From: Lactobacillus sp. ESL0684
GTDB taxonomy: Bacteria > Bacillota > Bacilli > Lactobacillales > Lactobacillaceae
Assembly (NCBI RefSeq): GCF_029392675.1
Contig: NZ_CP113941.1
Location: 1,825,245 to 1,889,244 of the forward strand
Direction: 5' to 3'
DNA: 64,000 nt
Shown here: one piece after another, positions 8,325-17,449 of the stretch
Layout: each line of letters opens with the position of its first letter
Numbering within the stretch: the stretch's first letter is position 1
Made by a program: the position numbers and the translations under genes
Notes under the pieces: model-generated
Told to the model about the DNA's origin: nothing
Seen by the model: only the letters and a program-made list of their open reading frames with translations
Databases searched by the model: none

Positions 8325-9644
8325 CTAACCTAATGGATCCCAAACAGGTAGGTTTTCAGTAATTGGTCCTGCTGCTAGCTCTTGTTGCTGCTTAGTCAGA
8401 TACCGTTTATGAACTGCCACTTCATAAACATAATCATTGAACCAATCATTGTTCATTACAAAAAAGCCCTGATCTCCGACTTGATCACCCCAAGAATTCT
8501 CAACTTTCCAGCGGCGAATCTTACCGTGGTCCTCATCTACCCCAACAAAAGTCATTGCATGTGAAAAGTTAGCTTCACCAGTACGTAAACGATCTGCCTT
8601 AGACATCTTTAAATCAACATCAAATAAGTCACTAAATTGATAAAGCTCTGAGTCAAGCAACCCTTCTTGGCGATGCATCTGTTGTAAAACATCATTACCA
8701 AACCAGACTGCTTCCCCATCTTTTAGCTGCTTAACCGTCGCAGAAGCCAAATATTCCATTGGCACATTCAACAACCTGATTTCTCCACCACCAGCCACAT
8801 TGTTATCAGCTGGTATACCATACAATTTATTATATTCATGATTAGGCGAGTTAGTTAATACCACATAATCAGAAAAATTCACTTCTGCTAAATATTTATG
8901 AAAAAAGCTGGTAGGTGTTAGATCACGATCAAGATGGTAGCTTCCATTGTCATCACGATATTCAAAGTCAAATTTTCGTGGTGGTTCACCCACAGCCATT
9001 GCTGTCATGCGATACACTTCATTCAAGAATTGCTTTTGAGTTCGGACTAATTTCTCATCCTCACCTGCCTGCTTTAATTGCCGTAAAACTAATGCATCTT
9101 TTTTCAATTTTTTACCTAAAACAAGCTTCAAGGCATCAGTATGATTGGTATTGAAATTCTCAGGCATTACTGACGTTGGCACAACACCATACTTTTCAAT
9201 TAATGAAACAGCCAATTGAAAATGACCACCATCTTGACCTGCACTAGCCAGATACTTTCTTACTTCTGGTGTTTCTAAAGACTGATCCGCAGACTCAATA
9301 ATGTGATTATAAAAAATATTGGCACGTTCAATCTTATCCCAGAAAAAATTATAGGCTTGTGAAAAAGTAAAATTCTTAACATGATATTGTTTGCCAAAAA
9401 TATGTCGCAATACATTCAAAGCCGCAAACTCCCAACAGCGTCCTGATTGCTGCTGAGCCGTAACATTCTGCGTTGGCAACTCTACTGAAAAAACCCGATC
9501 TAGTTCAACTTTTGCGCGATCATTATATGCAGCCGCATAAATTCCACTACGACCCGTGGCACGTGCAATTACCTGATTTTTTGGATCGCTATTAAAATCA
9601 GCTGAAAATTCTGCTATTTCTTGATTAGTTATCTCGTGTCCCAT
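8325..9644 (-). CDS. C1B (bleomycin hydrolase-family) cysteine peptidase, PepC/PepE/PepG type
   Basis: Cytoplasmic thiol peptidase of the lactobacillar casein-peptide degradation system. 439 aa. The papain-type triad is visible: Cys70 in QQQSGRCWEFAAL with the oxyanion Gln just before it, His in NFSHAMTFVGVDE, and Asn in WKVENSWGDQ. The C-terminus continues some 65 residues past that Asn. In the family the C-terminal tail fills the active site and helps decide amino- versus endopeptidase activity; I cannot tell PepC from the endopeptidase paralogues PepE/PepG here. Monocistronic. Confidence 0.92.
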   Translation of the reverse strand: MGHEITNQEIAEFSADFNSDPKNQVIARATGRSGIYAAAYNDRAKVELDRVFSVELPTQNVTAQQQSGRCWEFAALNVLRHIFGKQYHVKNFTFSQAYNFFWDKIERANIFYNHIIESADQSLETPEVRKYLASAGQDGGHFQLAVSLIEKYGVVPTSVMPENFNTNHTDALKLVLGKKLKKDALVLRQLKQAGEDEKLVRTQKQFLNEVYRMTAMAVGEPPRKFDFEYRDDNGSYHLDRDLTPTSFFHKYLAEVNFSDYVVLTNSPNHEYNKLYGIPADNNVAGGGEIRLLNVPMEYLASATVKQLKDGEAVWFGNDVLQQMHRQEGLLDSELYQFSDLFDVDLKMSKADRLRTGEANFSHAMTFVGVDEDHGKIRRWKVENSWGDQVGDQGFFVMNNDWFNDYVYEVAVHKRYLTKQQQELAAGPITENLPVWDPLG

Positions 9645-9828
9645 AATCCTTGTCTCCTTTTTAATATTTTTATAATTATATCATTGCCTACAAATAAGTA
9701 AAGTCAAGCTGACTCTTTAACTCATAATAAAGCTGCCAAAATAACTTAAAATTATATTTGATTTTTAATAATTATCTATATATAATGATGAGAATTCAAA
9801 TATTTTTAGTTGATAGGAGTTGATGAAT

Positions 9829-11580
9829 ATGAATAAACTAAAATTGAGTCATTCACTAGTGCTTACCTTAGCAGTTATGTTATTAACTGCATGTGGTAAT
9901 ACTAAAAATAATAGTGACCAAGCAGTTAAAACGGCCAAAACGTTTCCTAGTGCCATGCCCAAAAAGAAAGTTCACCAAGGGGGAACTCTAAAAATTGCGG
10001 CCGAAACTGACACCCCATTTACCGGTATTTTTACTAATACGCTTTCTACTGCACAAATCGACAGAGACGTAGTTGCGTTCGGTCAAGAAGCATTATTTGC
10101 AACTGACGATAATTACCAAATTACCGATCGCGGTGCTGCTATTTTAAAAACTAATGTTAAGCAAAAAACTATAACAATTAAAGTTAAGCCAGGTATCAAG
10201 TGGTCAGATGGTAAAGAAGTTGTAGCCAAAGATGTTGAATATCCATATGAAATCATTGCTAATAAACAAACTAAAAGTCAGCGTTACACCGGAAGCATCG
10301 CCAATATTCAAGGAATTTCAGAATATCACAATGGCCAATCCCCAACCATTTCTGGAATTAAAATGCCTGATGGCCCTAATGGCAAAACCGTAGTCATTCA
10401 CTTTAAGAAGATGAAGCCAGGAATGTCCCAATCAGGTAACGGTTATTTCTGGGAAAATGCCGAACCATACCATTATTTAAAGAATGTTCCATTTAATAAA
10501 CTAGAATCTTGTGACCAGATTCGTAAAAAGCCATTATTCTTTGGACCATTTCAAGTTGAAAAAGTCGTCCGTGGGCAATCCATCACTTGGACTCCAAATA
10601 AATATTACTGGCGAGGAAAGCCTAAACTAGCTAAAATTGTAATTTCAACTGTTGCGCCCAATTCAGTTTCACAGGCAATTAAAAATCACAAATTTGACGT
10701 AGCAGACGTGATTAACACCCAATGGACTAATGTTAAAAATACTAAAAACGTAACTTTTGTTGCTAATTTAGCTTTACAATATCATTATTTATCTTTCAAA
10801 GTTGGTAAATGGGACAGCCACGCCAACAAAAACGTAATGAATCCTAACGCCAAGATGAATAATAAGTCTCTGCGACAGGCAATCGGTTATGCAATGAATA
10901 TCGATGCCGTAAACAAACGCTATACTAATGGACTTACCTTCTACGTTCCAACCTTAGTTCTATCCCAATTCGGTGATTATTTCGATAAAAATGCCCGTAA
11001 GTATAACTACAACCTTAAAAAGGCTAACAAGCTATTAGATCAGGCTGGCTACAAAAAGAAGGGCAAATGGCGTACCCAACCCAATGGAAAGCCTTTGACA
11101 ATTACTTTTGCGGCAATGAGTGGTGATACAACTCAGGAGCCTATCGTACAAAATTATTTGCAACAATGGCATAAAATTGGTCTCAATGTAAAATTACTAA
11201 ATGGTCGGTTGACTGAATTTAATTCTTTTTATGATAAAGTGCAGCATGATGATCCTAAAATCGATATGTTTCTAGCTGGTTGGGCTCTATCAACCGAACC
11301 ATCACCCAACGATTACTATAATGAAAAAGCGCCTTATAATTATGGCAGATTCGTAACAGCTAAAAACAATAGACTATTAGCAGAAATTGATTCTGAAAAG
11401 TCATTTGATCATAGCTATCGGGTAAAGAAGTTTCACGAATGGCAACGATATATGTTAGATCAGGCATATGTATTACCAGTTGATGACCAGTATAAAATTA
11501 CTGCAGTTAACGATAAAATTAGTGGTTATTCTAAAAAACCTTCTTGGACTGGTTGGTATAATGTTGGTTTTACCAAATAA
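9829..11580 (+). CDS. oppA: oligopeptide ABC transporter substrate-binding lipoprotein (OppA family)
   Basis: 583 aa from the chosen ATG. The signal peptide ends in the lipobox LLTACG, so the mature protein is lipid-anchored outside the membrane. SBP family 5 features follow: GGTLKIAAETDTPF, IKVKPGIKWSDGKEV, LRQAIGYAMNIDAVNKRY, KANKLLDQAGY. AGGAG at 9815-9819 is 9 nt from ATG 9829, better than ATG 9823 (3 nt) or TTG 9820. No oppBCDF genes are nearby, so this is an orphan receptor that would feed a transporter encoded elsewhere. Lactobacilli often carry several such copies. Confidence 0.93.
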   Translation: MNKLKLSHSLVLTLAVMLLTACGNTKNNSDQAVKTAKTFPSAMPKKKVHQGGTLKIAAETDTPFTGIFTNTLSTAQIDRDVVAFGQEALFATDDNYQITDRGAAILKTNVKQKTITIKVKPGIKWSDGKEVVAKDVEYPYEIIANKQTKSQRYTGSIANIQGISEYHNGQSPTISGIKMPDGPNGKTVVIHFKKMKPGMSQSGNGYFWENAEPYHYLKNVPFNKLESCDQIRKKPLFFGPFQVEKVVRGQSITWTPNKYYWRGKPKLAKIVISTVAPNSVSQAIKNHKFDVADVINTQWTNVKNTKNVTFVANLALQYHYLSFKVGKWDSHANKNVMNPNAKMNNKSLRQAIGYAMNIDAVNKRYTNGLTFYVPTLVLSQFGDYFDKNARKYNYNLKKANKLLDQAGYKKKGKWRTQPNGKPLTITFAAMSGDTTQEPIVQNYLQQWHKIGLNVKLLNGRLTEFNSFYDKVQHDDPKIDMFLAGWALSTEPSPNDYYNEKAPYNYGRFVTAKNNRLLAEIDSEKSFDHSYRVKKFHEWQRYMLDQAYVLPVDDQYKITAVNDKISGYSKKPSWTGWYNVGFTK

Positions 11581-11662
11581 AATCTAAAGATAACTGATCT
11601 ATATAATGATAATTTATCCAGAGCCAAAGTCATTAAATTGAGCCAAAAACTCTTGTTTATGC

Positions 11663-11698
11663 AAAATAAAAAGCCCTTGACTCTAACATCAAAGGCTT
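11663..11698 (-). terminator. minus-strand hairpin-T-run
   Basis: AAGCCCTTGA (11671-11680) and TCAAAGGCTT (11689-11698) pair with one mismatch; on the minus strand the stem is followed by TTTATTTT. It is possibly a second terminator beyond the clpL one. Confidence 0.45.
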
Positions 11699-11778
11699 CA
11701 ATAGAAACTTTACAAATTGCTCAATGCTTGTACGCAAACCTTGCTCTCATCTAATACATATTATGTCAGCTTTTTAAT

Positions 11779-11828
11779 AAATATATAGAAAAAGACACGA
11801 GTAACATCGTGTCTTTTTCTATATATTT
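11779..11828. terminator. strong bidirectional terminator (22-bp stem)
   Basis: A perfect 22-bp stem (11779-11800 with 11807-11828) around the 6-nt loop GTAACA, with A- and T-rich flanks, directly behind clpL and at the end of the oppA side. It is the strongest terminator in the left half of the window. Confidence 0.9.
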
Positions 11829-11833
11829 AGTTT

Positions 11834-13900
11834 TTACTTCTTAGATTCACTAATCGTTAAAATCGGCTCGCCATTTAGATAAATATGTTCTTTATCAGCA
11901 GTAAATTTAGCTTCCTTAGTATCTGGCTTTTGCATAAGTAATTTTGCAATCGGTGTTTCTAGATCTTGCTCAACTACCCGACGCAGTGGACGTGCACCAA
12001 ATTCTTTATCATAGCCTTTTTTGGCTAAATATGACTTAGTTTCACGTGAAACTCCAACTTTGACATTTCTCTTAGCCAAAACAGTTTTAACGTGCTCAAT
12101 ATAAATATCAATAATCTTAGTCATATCTTGTTCATTAAGCGAATTAAACGGCACAATGGCATCTAATCGATTCAAAAATTCAGGTCTAAAGTAAGCCTCT
12201 AAGGCTTTAATCAGCTTGTCATGATCAACTTTGCCATCTTCGAGCAGTTTGTCAGAATATCCAGCATTCGACGTCATAATTAAAATCGTATCTGTAAAGG
12301 AGACTGTTCTGCCCTGTGCGTCAGTTAGCCGCCCATCATCCATTATCTGCAGCAAAGCATTGAAGACTTGTGGGTTAGCCTTTTCAATTTCATCAAATAA
12401 AATCAAACTATATGGATCGTGACGGACCTTTTCAGTCAGTTGGCCACCTTCACCATAGCCAACATATCCAGGAGCTGACCCGATTAACTTATTAACTGCC
12501 ATTTGATCTTGGTACTCAGACATATCTAAACGGATCAAATGATTCTCACCACCAAATAATTGAATGGCTAATTGTTTAGCCAATTCGGTTTTACCAACGC
12601 CCGTTGGACCCGTTAATAAGAATGACCCAGTTGGTCGATTACTATCTTTAAAGATTTGCTTACGAGCGATCGCATCAGTAATGATATCCACGGCATTATC
12701 TTGGTCAATGACAGCCTGCTTTAATTTTTTAGCTAAATTAATATTTTGTTGACCTTCATCAGCATGCAGTTCACTCATCGGAATCTTAGTTCTAGCTTCA
12801 ATCAAGGCATAGATATCTTCATCAGTAACCCGCGGTGTTACTTCATCTTCTACCTGCTTAATTTGCTCATGCAATTCGGAAATTTGTTTTTTAAGCTCGC
12901 TAGCTTTGGCATAGTCTTCTTTTTTAGCAGCTGCCGACTTTTCAGTTTCAAGGTGGTGAATTTGTTTTTGCAAACTAGCCTTGTCTTTAGGAACTGTATC
13001 TAAACCTTTCTTAGCACCCGCTTCATCCATGATGTCGATTGCTTTATCAGGTAAATAGCGCCCTTGAAGATACCGCTGTGACAATTCAACTGCTAGCCGC
13101 AAAGCACTATCATCATACTTCACATGATGAAATTCTTCATATTTAGGCTTCAAACCTTCCAAAATTTTGATTGTTACTTCGGCTGAAGGCTCTGGCACTT
13201 GCACAGCTTGAAAACGACGAGCTAACGCTGCATCATTTTCAATTCTGCGGTATTCACTAGTTGTTGTTGCACCAATTAAATTCAAGTCACCACTAGCTAA
13301 AGCCGGCTTTAAAATATTAGCTGCATCACCATTGTTATTTTCTGAATCAGTTGATCCTGCACCAACAATGTTATGCAATTCATCAATAAACAAAATAATA
13401 TTAGGATCTTCTTTAGCCTGATCTATCACTTTTTTAAGCCGTTCCTCAAAGCTACCACGCAAGCTTGATCCAGCCACCATATCATTAATATTTATCGCAA
13501 TAATATGCTTATTTTTCATTTTATCTGGGACATTGCCACTAGCAATCTTTTCAGCTAAACCTTCAACAATTGAAGTTTTACCAACACCAGCAGGTCCTAC
13601 TAAAACTGGATTATTCTTTTTGCGTCTACTAAGGATTTCAATAGTTGCTTGAATCTGCTCATCACGACCAATCACTGGGTCATATTTATTTTTCTTTGCT
13701 TGCTCAACTAAATCAACACCAATCGGCTTCTCTGGTTGTTGACCATCAGCTTGTCCATCTTCTGAAGCATTTTGGAAGTCCGGATTCATGTTAGCGTAAT
13801 GCCTAGGAGCCGAATTATTGCTCTGCCCAGAATTACTGTTAAAGAAAGAATTGTTTAATTCGTTAAATAAATTGTCAAAGTCGCTGTCAAAATATGCCAT
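11834..13900 (-). CDS. clpL: ATP-dependent chaperone ClpL
   Basis: Hsp100/Clp disaggregase with two AAA+ modules, 688 aa. D1 has Walker A GPAGVGKT (102-109) and Walker [10 protein letters not shown]2 has GPTGVGKTE and [11 protein letters not shown] short coiled-coil/UVR-like middle segment ([18 protein letters not shown]) lies between them. The N-terminus is a Ser/Asn/Gln-rich tail with no zinc finger and no ClpN repeats. That, with the length, fits ClpL rather than ClpE or ClpC. ClpL is linked to heat and stress tolerance in lactobacilli. The start follows AAGGGGTG. No CIRCE or clear CtsR site was found upstream, but an inverted repeat is present. A parS-like site lies inside the gene at 12038-12053. 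Confidence 0.92.
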   Translation of the reverse strand: MAYFDSDFDNLFNELNNSFFNSNSGQSNNSAPRHYANMNPDFQNASEDGQADGQQPEKPIGVDLVEQAKKNKYDPVIGRDEQIQATIEILSRRKKNNPVLVGPAGVGKTSIVEGLAEKIASGNVPDKMKNKHIIAININDMVAGSSLRGSFEERLKKVIDQAKEDPNIILFIDELHNIVGAGSTDSENNNGDAANILKPALASGDLNLIGATTTSEYRRIENDAALARRFQAVQVPEPSAEVTIKILEGLKPKYEEFHHVKYDDSALRLAVELSQRYLQGRYLPDKAIDIMDEAGAKKGLDTVPKDKASLQKQIHHLETEKSAAAKKEDYAKASELKKQISELHEQIKQVEDEVTPRVTDEDIYALIEARTKIPMSELHADEGQQNINLAKKLKQAVIDQDNAVDIITDAIARKQIFKDSNRPTGSFLLTGPTGVGKTELAKQLAIQLFGGENHLIRLDMSEYQDQMAVNKLIGSAPGYVGYGEGGQLTEKVRHDPYSLILFDEIEKANPQVFNALLQIMDDGRLTDAQGRTVSFTDTILIMTSNAGYSDKLLEDGKVDHDKLIKALEAYFRPEFLNRLDAIVPFNSLNEQDMTKIIDIYIEHVKTVLAKRNVKVGVSRETKSYLAKKGYDKEFGARPLRRVVEQDLETPIAKLLMQKPDTKEAKFTADKEHIYLNGEPILTISESKK
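12038..12053. other. parS-like site inside clpL
   Basis: AGTTTCACGTGAAACT holds the exact 14-bp palindromic core GTTTCACGTGAAAC of the Spo0J/ParB site TGTTTCACGTGAAACA; only the outermost bases differ. Such sites are known to sit inside coding regions in Bacillus. Confidence 0.7.
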
Positions 13901-13940
13901 CTAAAAACACCCCTTATTTATAGTTGTTAAATATCATAAC

Positions 13941-13967
13941 GTATAGCTTTCTTAGTGATTGCTATAC
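13941..13967. promoter_or_regulatory. inverted repeat in clpL promoter region
   Basis: GTATAGC (13941-13947) and GCTATAC (13961-13967) are exact reverse complements, 20 bp apart start to start (about two helical turns), 40-70 bp before the clpL start. It does not match CIRCE or the CtsR heptads, so its regulator is unknown. Confidence 0.4.
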
Positions 13968-14030
13968 CTCTATTTCTCAGTATAATAGGTTGCTTAATGA
14001 GAACAAACTATTTTGCTCAATGCAATACAG

Positions 14031-16589
14031 CTATTTGATTTTAGTATTATTTAAGTTATCAGCATATAATTTAAAGTGCTTATTTAAATATTTAGCAGTC
14101 AAACTTTCCTGACCCTCAGCAACTGCTCGTGGCATCCCACTGGCAACAATTTTACCGCCATTAGTACCACCACGCGGTCCCAAGTCAATCATATAATCAC
14201 TATTAGCAATCATATCCAAGTCATGAGTAATTGTAATAATGGTAGCATGCTGATCTAGCAACTTTTGAAAGACTGCTAACAATACTCGGACATCGCTAGG
14301 ATGTAAGCCAACAGTTGGTTCATCAAAGATGAATAGACAGTTCTTTTGCTCATGATGTAAATGGCTAGTTAGCTTTAATCTTTGTGCTTCTCCGCCCGAT
14401 AGTGCTGGTGTAGCTTCACCCAAGTGCAGATACCCTAATCCCATATCATGCAGCGTAATAATTGTTTTTTGAATTGCTGGTTCATCCTTAAATAAGCCTA
14501 ACTGCAGTAGCTCATCAACTGAATAAGCTAAAACATCTGCAATACTCAAGTTATGCCACTTCACTTGCAAAACGGCTTGATTATAACGTCGTCCGCCACA
14601 AGCAGAACAGGTTTCAACCATATCAGGCAAATATTGAATATCCAGCGTTGTCTCACCTGTACCCCCGCAAACCGGACAAGCACCTGCCTTATTATTATAA
14701 GAAAAATTGGTTGAACTATATCCCAATTTACGTGCCAACGGCTGTTTAGCAAATAACTTTCGCAAATTAGTCATAATATCCGTATAAGTTGCCACAGTTG
14801 AGCGTTGATTTTTGCCAACCGGACTAGAGTCAACGCTAATTACCTTTTTAATTCCACCAGAATTCAAATCAGTTACCCACTCAGGGCCATTCTGACGCTG
14901 TTCTTGGGCTTTTAATGCTGGTAACAAAGAATCAAGTATCAGCGTAGTTTTACCTGCACCAGAAAAACCACTGACGGCTGTCAGCCGACCTATGGGAATT
15001 TGAACATGAACATGGTCCAAATTAAAGTGGTTAGCAACTGTCAATGTCATTTGTCCCGCATTAAACAACTCTTCTGGCTCACTTTGCGGTCTCACCATTA
15101 ACGGAGCGGAACCAGTTAAATATGGTCCAATTAGCGACTTACTATTCTGACGCAATTGCTTAGGTGCCCCTTGGCTAACTACTTGCCCACCATTTGCACC
15201 AGATCCCGGTCCAATTTCAATTACCCAATCTGCGGCATCAATAATTGCAGTTTCATGATCGACAACCACCAAAGAATTACCTTGATCAACCAGCTGATGA
15301 AAAACGTCAATCAAGCCAGCTACATTATCTGGATGCAGACCAACTGATGGCTCATCCAAAACGTAAAGTACACCAGTTGTCTGCGTTCGCAGAGTTCGTC
15401 CTAACTGGATCCGCTGTAACTCACCAGTTGATAAACTACTGGCTTTACGGGCAATCTCCAAATAATCCAATCCGAGTTTAATTAGCGGCTTAACCAAGTG
15501 CAGCAATTCTTTCGTCAAATTTTGGGCTAACTGCTGCATATCTGCTGGAAGCCAGTCCAAAATGGCTGCCACGTAATCTGGCAATTCTCCTAACGTTAAT
15601 TGCTCTGCTTCAACGATATTTTTGCCTGCAACTAGCTGCTGCCAACGACTTGGATCGATTCGTTTACCCTGACAACGCGGGCAGGTACTAAAATGATAAA
15701 AATTATTAATTCGAGCCAAACCGCGCTCTGTCTTAGTAGTTTTACGGGAATTAATCACCGCATTATAGGCATTCTCATACAGGGCATCTAAGTGATAAAC
15801 TCGGCCCGTCTTAGTTGGTATATCTACCGGCACCTTACGTTCATCACCATGCAAAACCAATTCTTTTTCTTGATCACTTAATTCACGATATGGAATATCA
15901 GTCCGCACGCCTAATTCACGCGCAATCCGCCACATCCAATTTCGTCCAGGAATTTGCCAAGTTGCAACCGCCCCGTTTTCTAATGACAAATTTTCATCCG
16001 CAATAATTTTGCGGTCATCAATTTGCTCAACAGTACCTAGTCCCTGACATTTTTGACAAGCACCTGTCGAATTAAAGGCAAAGTCTTCTGCGCTAAAAGC
16101 CATAAATTCAACTCCGCAAGTTGGGCAAGTAATTTTCCCCATTGCTTCGCCACTTAAGTCCATCGCTTGTGCAATTTTAATTGTCGGCGGTATTCGGTGC
16201 CCATTAGGACAAACTGGTGAACCAAGTCTAGAAAAAATCAACCGCAAAACATTAAAAATTTCAGTTACTGTTCCAACAGTTGAACGCACCCCAGGAACAG
16301 TTGGTCGCTGTTTCAATGCCAAAGCCGAGGGAATATGGCGCACCTCATCAACCTGCGCCCGTCCTGCCTGACCAATTCGCCTCCTAGTGTAGGTTGCCAG
16401 TGAATCAAGATAACGCCTTGAGCCTTCTGCATATAAAATTCCTAACGCTAAACTCGATTTTCCCGAACCACTAGGTCCCGAAATTGCAACGAATCTATGT
16501 AACGGAATATTAACTTTGATATTTTTCAGATTATTAACCCGACCGCCAATTACTTCAATCTCGGTGGGTTGCTCGGCATAGTTCATCAT
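14031..16589 (-). CDS. UvrA-like ABC ATPase lacking the UvrB-binding segment (class II UvrA)
   Basis: 852 aa, about 90 shorter than repair UvrA. Two ABC halves are present: Walker A GPSGSGKSS near residue 40 and GFSGAGKTT in the second half; signatures LSTGELQRIQLG and LSGGEAQRLKL; Walker B LYVLDEPSVGLHP and LFIFDEPTVGLHP. Zn-finger cysteine pairs appear (CPTCG/CQKCQG and CPVCGG/CSACGG). The region after RSTVGTVTEIFN passes from the first zinc motif straight into ITCPTCG without the APLVRGRKG block that forms the UvrB-binding domain of repair UvrA. Such paralogues are linked to drug tolerance or have unknown roles. Its ATG overlaps the upstream stop, so it is translationally coupled to the DUF915 hydrolase. 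Confidence 0.85.
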   Translation of the reverse strand: MMNYAEQPTEIEVIGGRVNNLKNIKVNIPLHRFVAISGPSGSGKSSLALGILYAEGSRRYLDSLATYTRRRIGQAGRAQVDEVRHIPSALALKQRPTVPGVRSTVGTVTEIFNVLRLIFSRLGSPVCPNGHRIPPTIKIAQAMDLSGEAMGKITCPTCGVEFMAFSAEDFAFNSTGACQKCQGLGTVEQIDDRKIIADENLSLENGAVATWQIPGRNWMWRIARELGVRTDIPYRELSDQEKELVLHGDERKVPVDIPTKTGRVYHLDALYENAYNAVINSRKTTKTERGLARINNFYHFSTCPRCQGKRIDPSRWQQLVAGKNIVEAEQLTLGELPDYVAAILDWLPADMQQLAQNLTKELLHLVKPLIKLGLDYLEIARKASSLSTGELQRIQLGRTLRTQTTGVLYVLDEPSVGLHPDNVAGLIDVFHQLVDQGNSLVVVDHETAIIDAADWVIEIGPGSGANGGQVVSQGAPKQLRQNSKSLIGPYLTGSAPLMVRPQSEPEELFNAGQMTLTVANHFNLDHVHVQIPIGRLTAVSGFSGAGKTTLILDSLLPALKAQEQRQNGPEWVTDLNSGGIKKVISVDSSPVGKNQRSTVATYTDIMTNLRKLFAKQPLARKLGYSSTNFSYNNKAGACPVCGGTGETTLDIQYLPDMVETCSACGGRRYNQAVLQVKWHNLSIADVLAYSVDELLQLGLFKDEPAIQKTIITLHDMGLGYLHLGEATPALSGGEAQRLKLTSHLHHEQKNCLFIFDEPTVGLHPSDVRVLLAVFQKLLDQHATIITITHDLDMIANSDYMIDLGPRGGTNGGKIVASGMPRAVAEGQESLTAKYLNKHFKLYADNLNNTKIK

Positions 16590-17449
16590 TAATCATCCTT
16601 TTCCTTGTTATCTTTAGGCGGCTTATCATTTTCTAAAAGATATTGCTGAATTACTTGAATTATTTGTTTATTTTGCGGTAGTTCTGAGTGATCAGCTTTT
16701 TCACCAGTAACCATTACTGCAGTATAGGCTTTAACTTGATTTTGAAAAATAAACTTACCAGCAGCCACACTAGTCTCTGGAACAATCCCATCTGATTCAT
16801 AATTTTTACCACCATAAAGTGAATAAACTTTTAGATTATGTGGTAACTTATTCCGCTTTTTAATAAAATCAGCCAACATCTGCGTATGATTATTAGGGTT
16901 ATTTTCAGTAAAATTATATGGCGTACCTAAAGTCATCAAGCACTTCATCTTAGTTTCACTGGCATATTGCTGATAATAGTGTTCCAACCAATATGTCCAA
17001 ATTAACCCACCATTTGAATGACCAAATACCTTAAAATTATTAAATTTATAATTTTCCATTAGCGACTTAAAAGCAACATCTAGCCATTGCGATTGCTTTT
17101 TAATATTGGCATAGCCATCTTTATTATTATCAAAACCAATAATGATGAATGGTTCCTGATCGTTTTTATTAATTGAGCCGCGATAAGTTAATTTTGCTTC
17201 ACGTGAAACAGTAATTTTTAAGACGCTATGCTTTTTGGCGGTCGTCTGATTAAGTTGGTCAATTAACTCGTTAAAGCGTTCCGTTGTAGCACTTGACCCA
17301 GGTACCATGATTACTGGTGATAATAGCGATTTGCTCCGCTGAGCCCTCGTATTATTGGCTTGTTTCATCCAGGCATAGCCAGGTATTTCTAACAAAATCA
17401 GAATGGTCAACAATAATAAAAGCCACTTTAAATTTTTATTTTTGAACAT
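16589..17449 (-). CDS. DUF915-type alpha/beta hydrolase, membrane-anchored
   Basis: 286 aa from ATG 17449, which follows GGGAGG by 9 nt; a longer frame starting inside the previous gene is unlikely. The N-terminus MFKNKNLKWLLLLLTILILL is a signal anchor, so the catalytic domain faces outward. VIMVPGSSA is the oxyanion-region motif and FGHSNGG holds the nucleophile serine; SDGIVPETS and the late DHSELP supply the likely acid and histidine. The family is common in lactobacilli, with substrates mostly unknown. It is the middle gene of a three-gene operon, overlapping the EIIC-like gene by 14 bp. A parS-like site lies at 17195-17210. Confidence 0.85.
   Translation of the reverse strand: MFKNKNLKWLLLLLTILILLEIPGYAWMKQANNTRAQRSKSLLSPVIMVPGSSATTERFNELIDQLNQTTAKKHSVLKITVSREAKLTYRGSINKNDQEPFIIIGFDNNKDGYANIKKQSQWLDVAFKSLMENYKFNNFKVFGHSNGGLIWTYWLEHYYQQYASETKMKCLMTLGTPYNFTENNPNNHTQMLADFIKKRNKLPHNLKVYSLYGGKNYESDGIVPETSVAAGKFIFQNQVKAYTAVMVTGEKADHSELPQNKQIIQVIQQYLLENDKPPKDNKEKDD
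17195..17210. other. parS-like site inside DUF915 hydrolase gene
   Basis: TGCTTCACGTGAAACA matches TGTTTCACGTGAAACA at 15 of 16 positions. Confidence 0.72.

Noticed and set aside
13924..14112. 62-aa plus-strand ORF between clpL and the UvrA-like gene
   Set aside because: It overlaps the 3' end of the UvrA-like gene and the clpL promoter, without a ribosome site.
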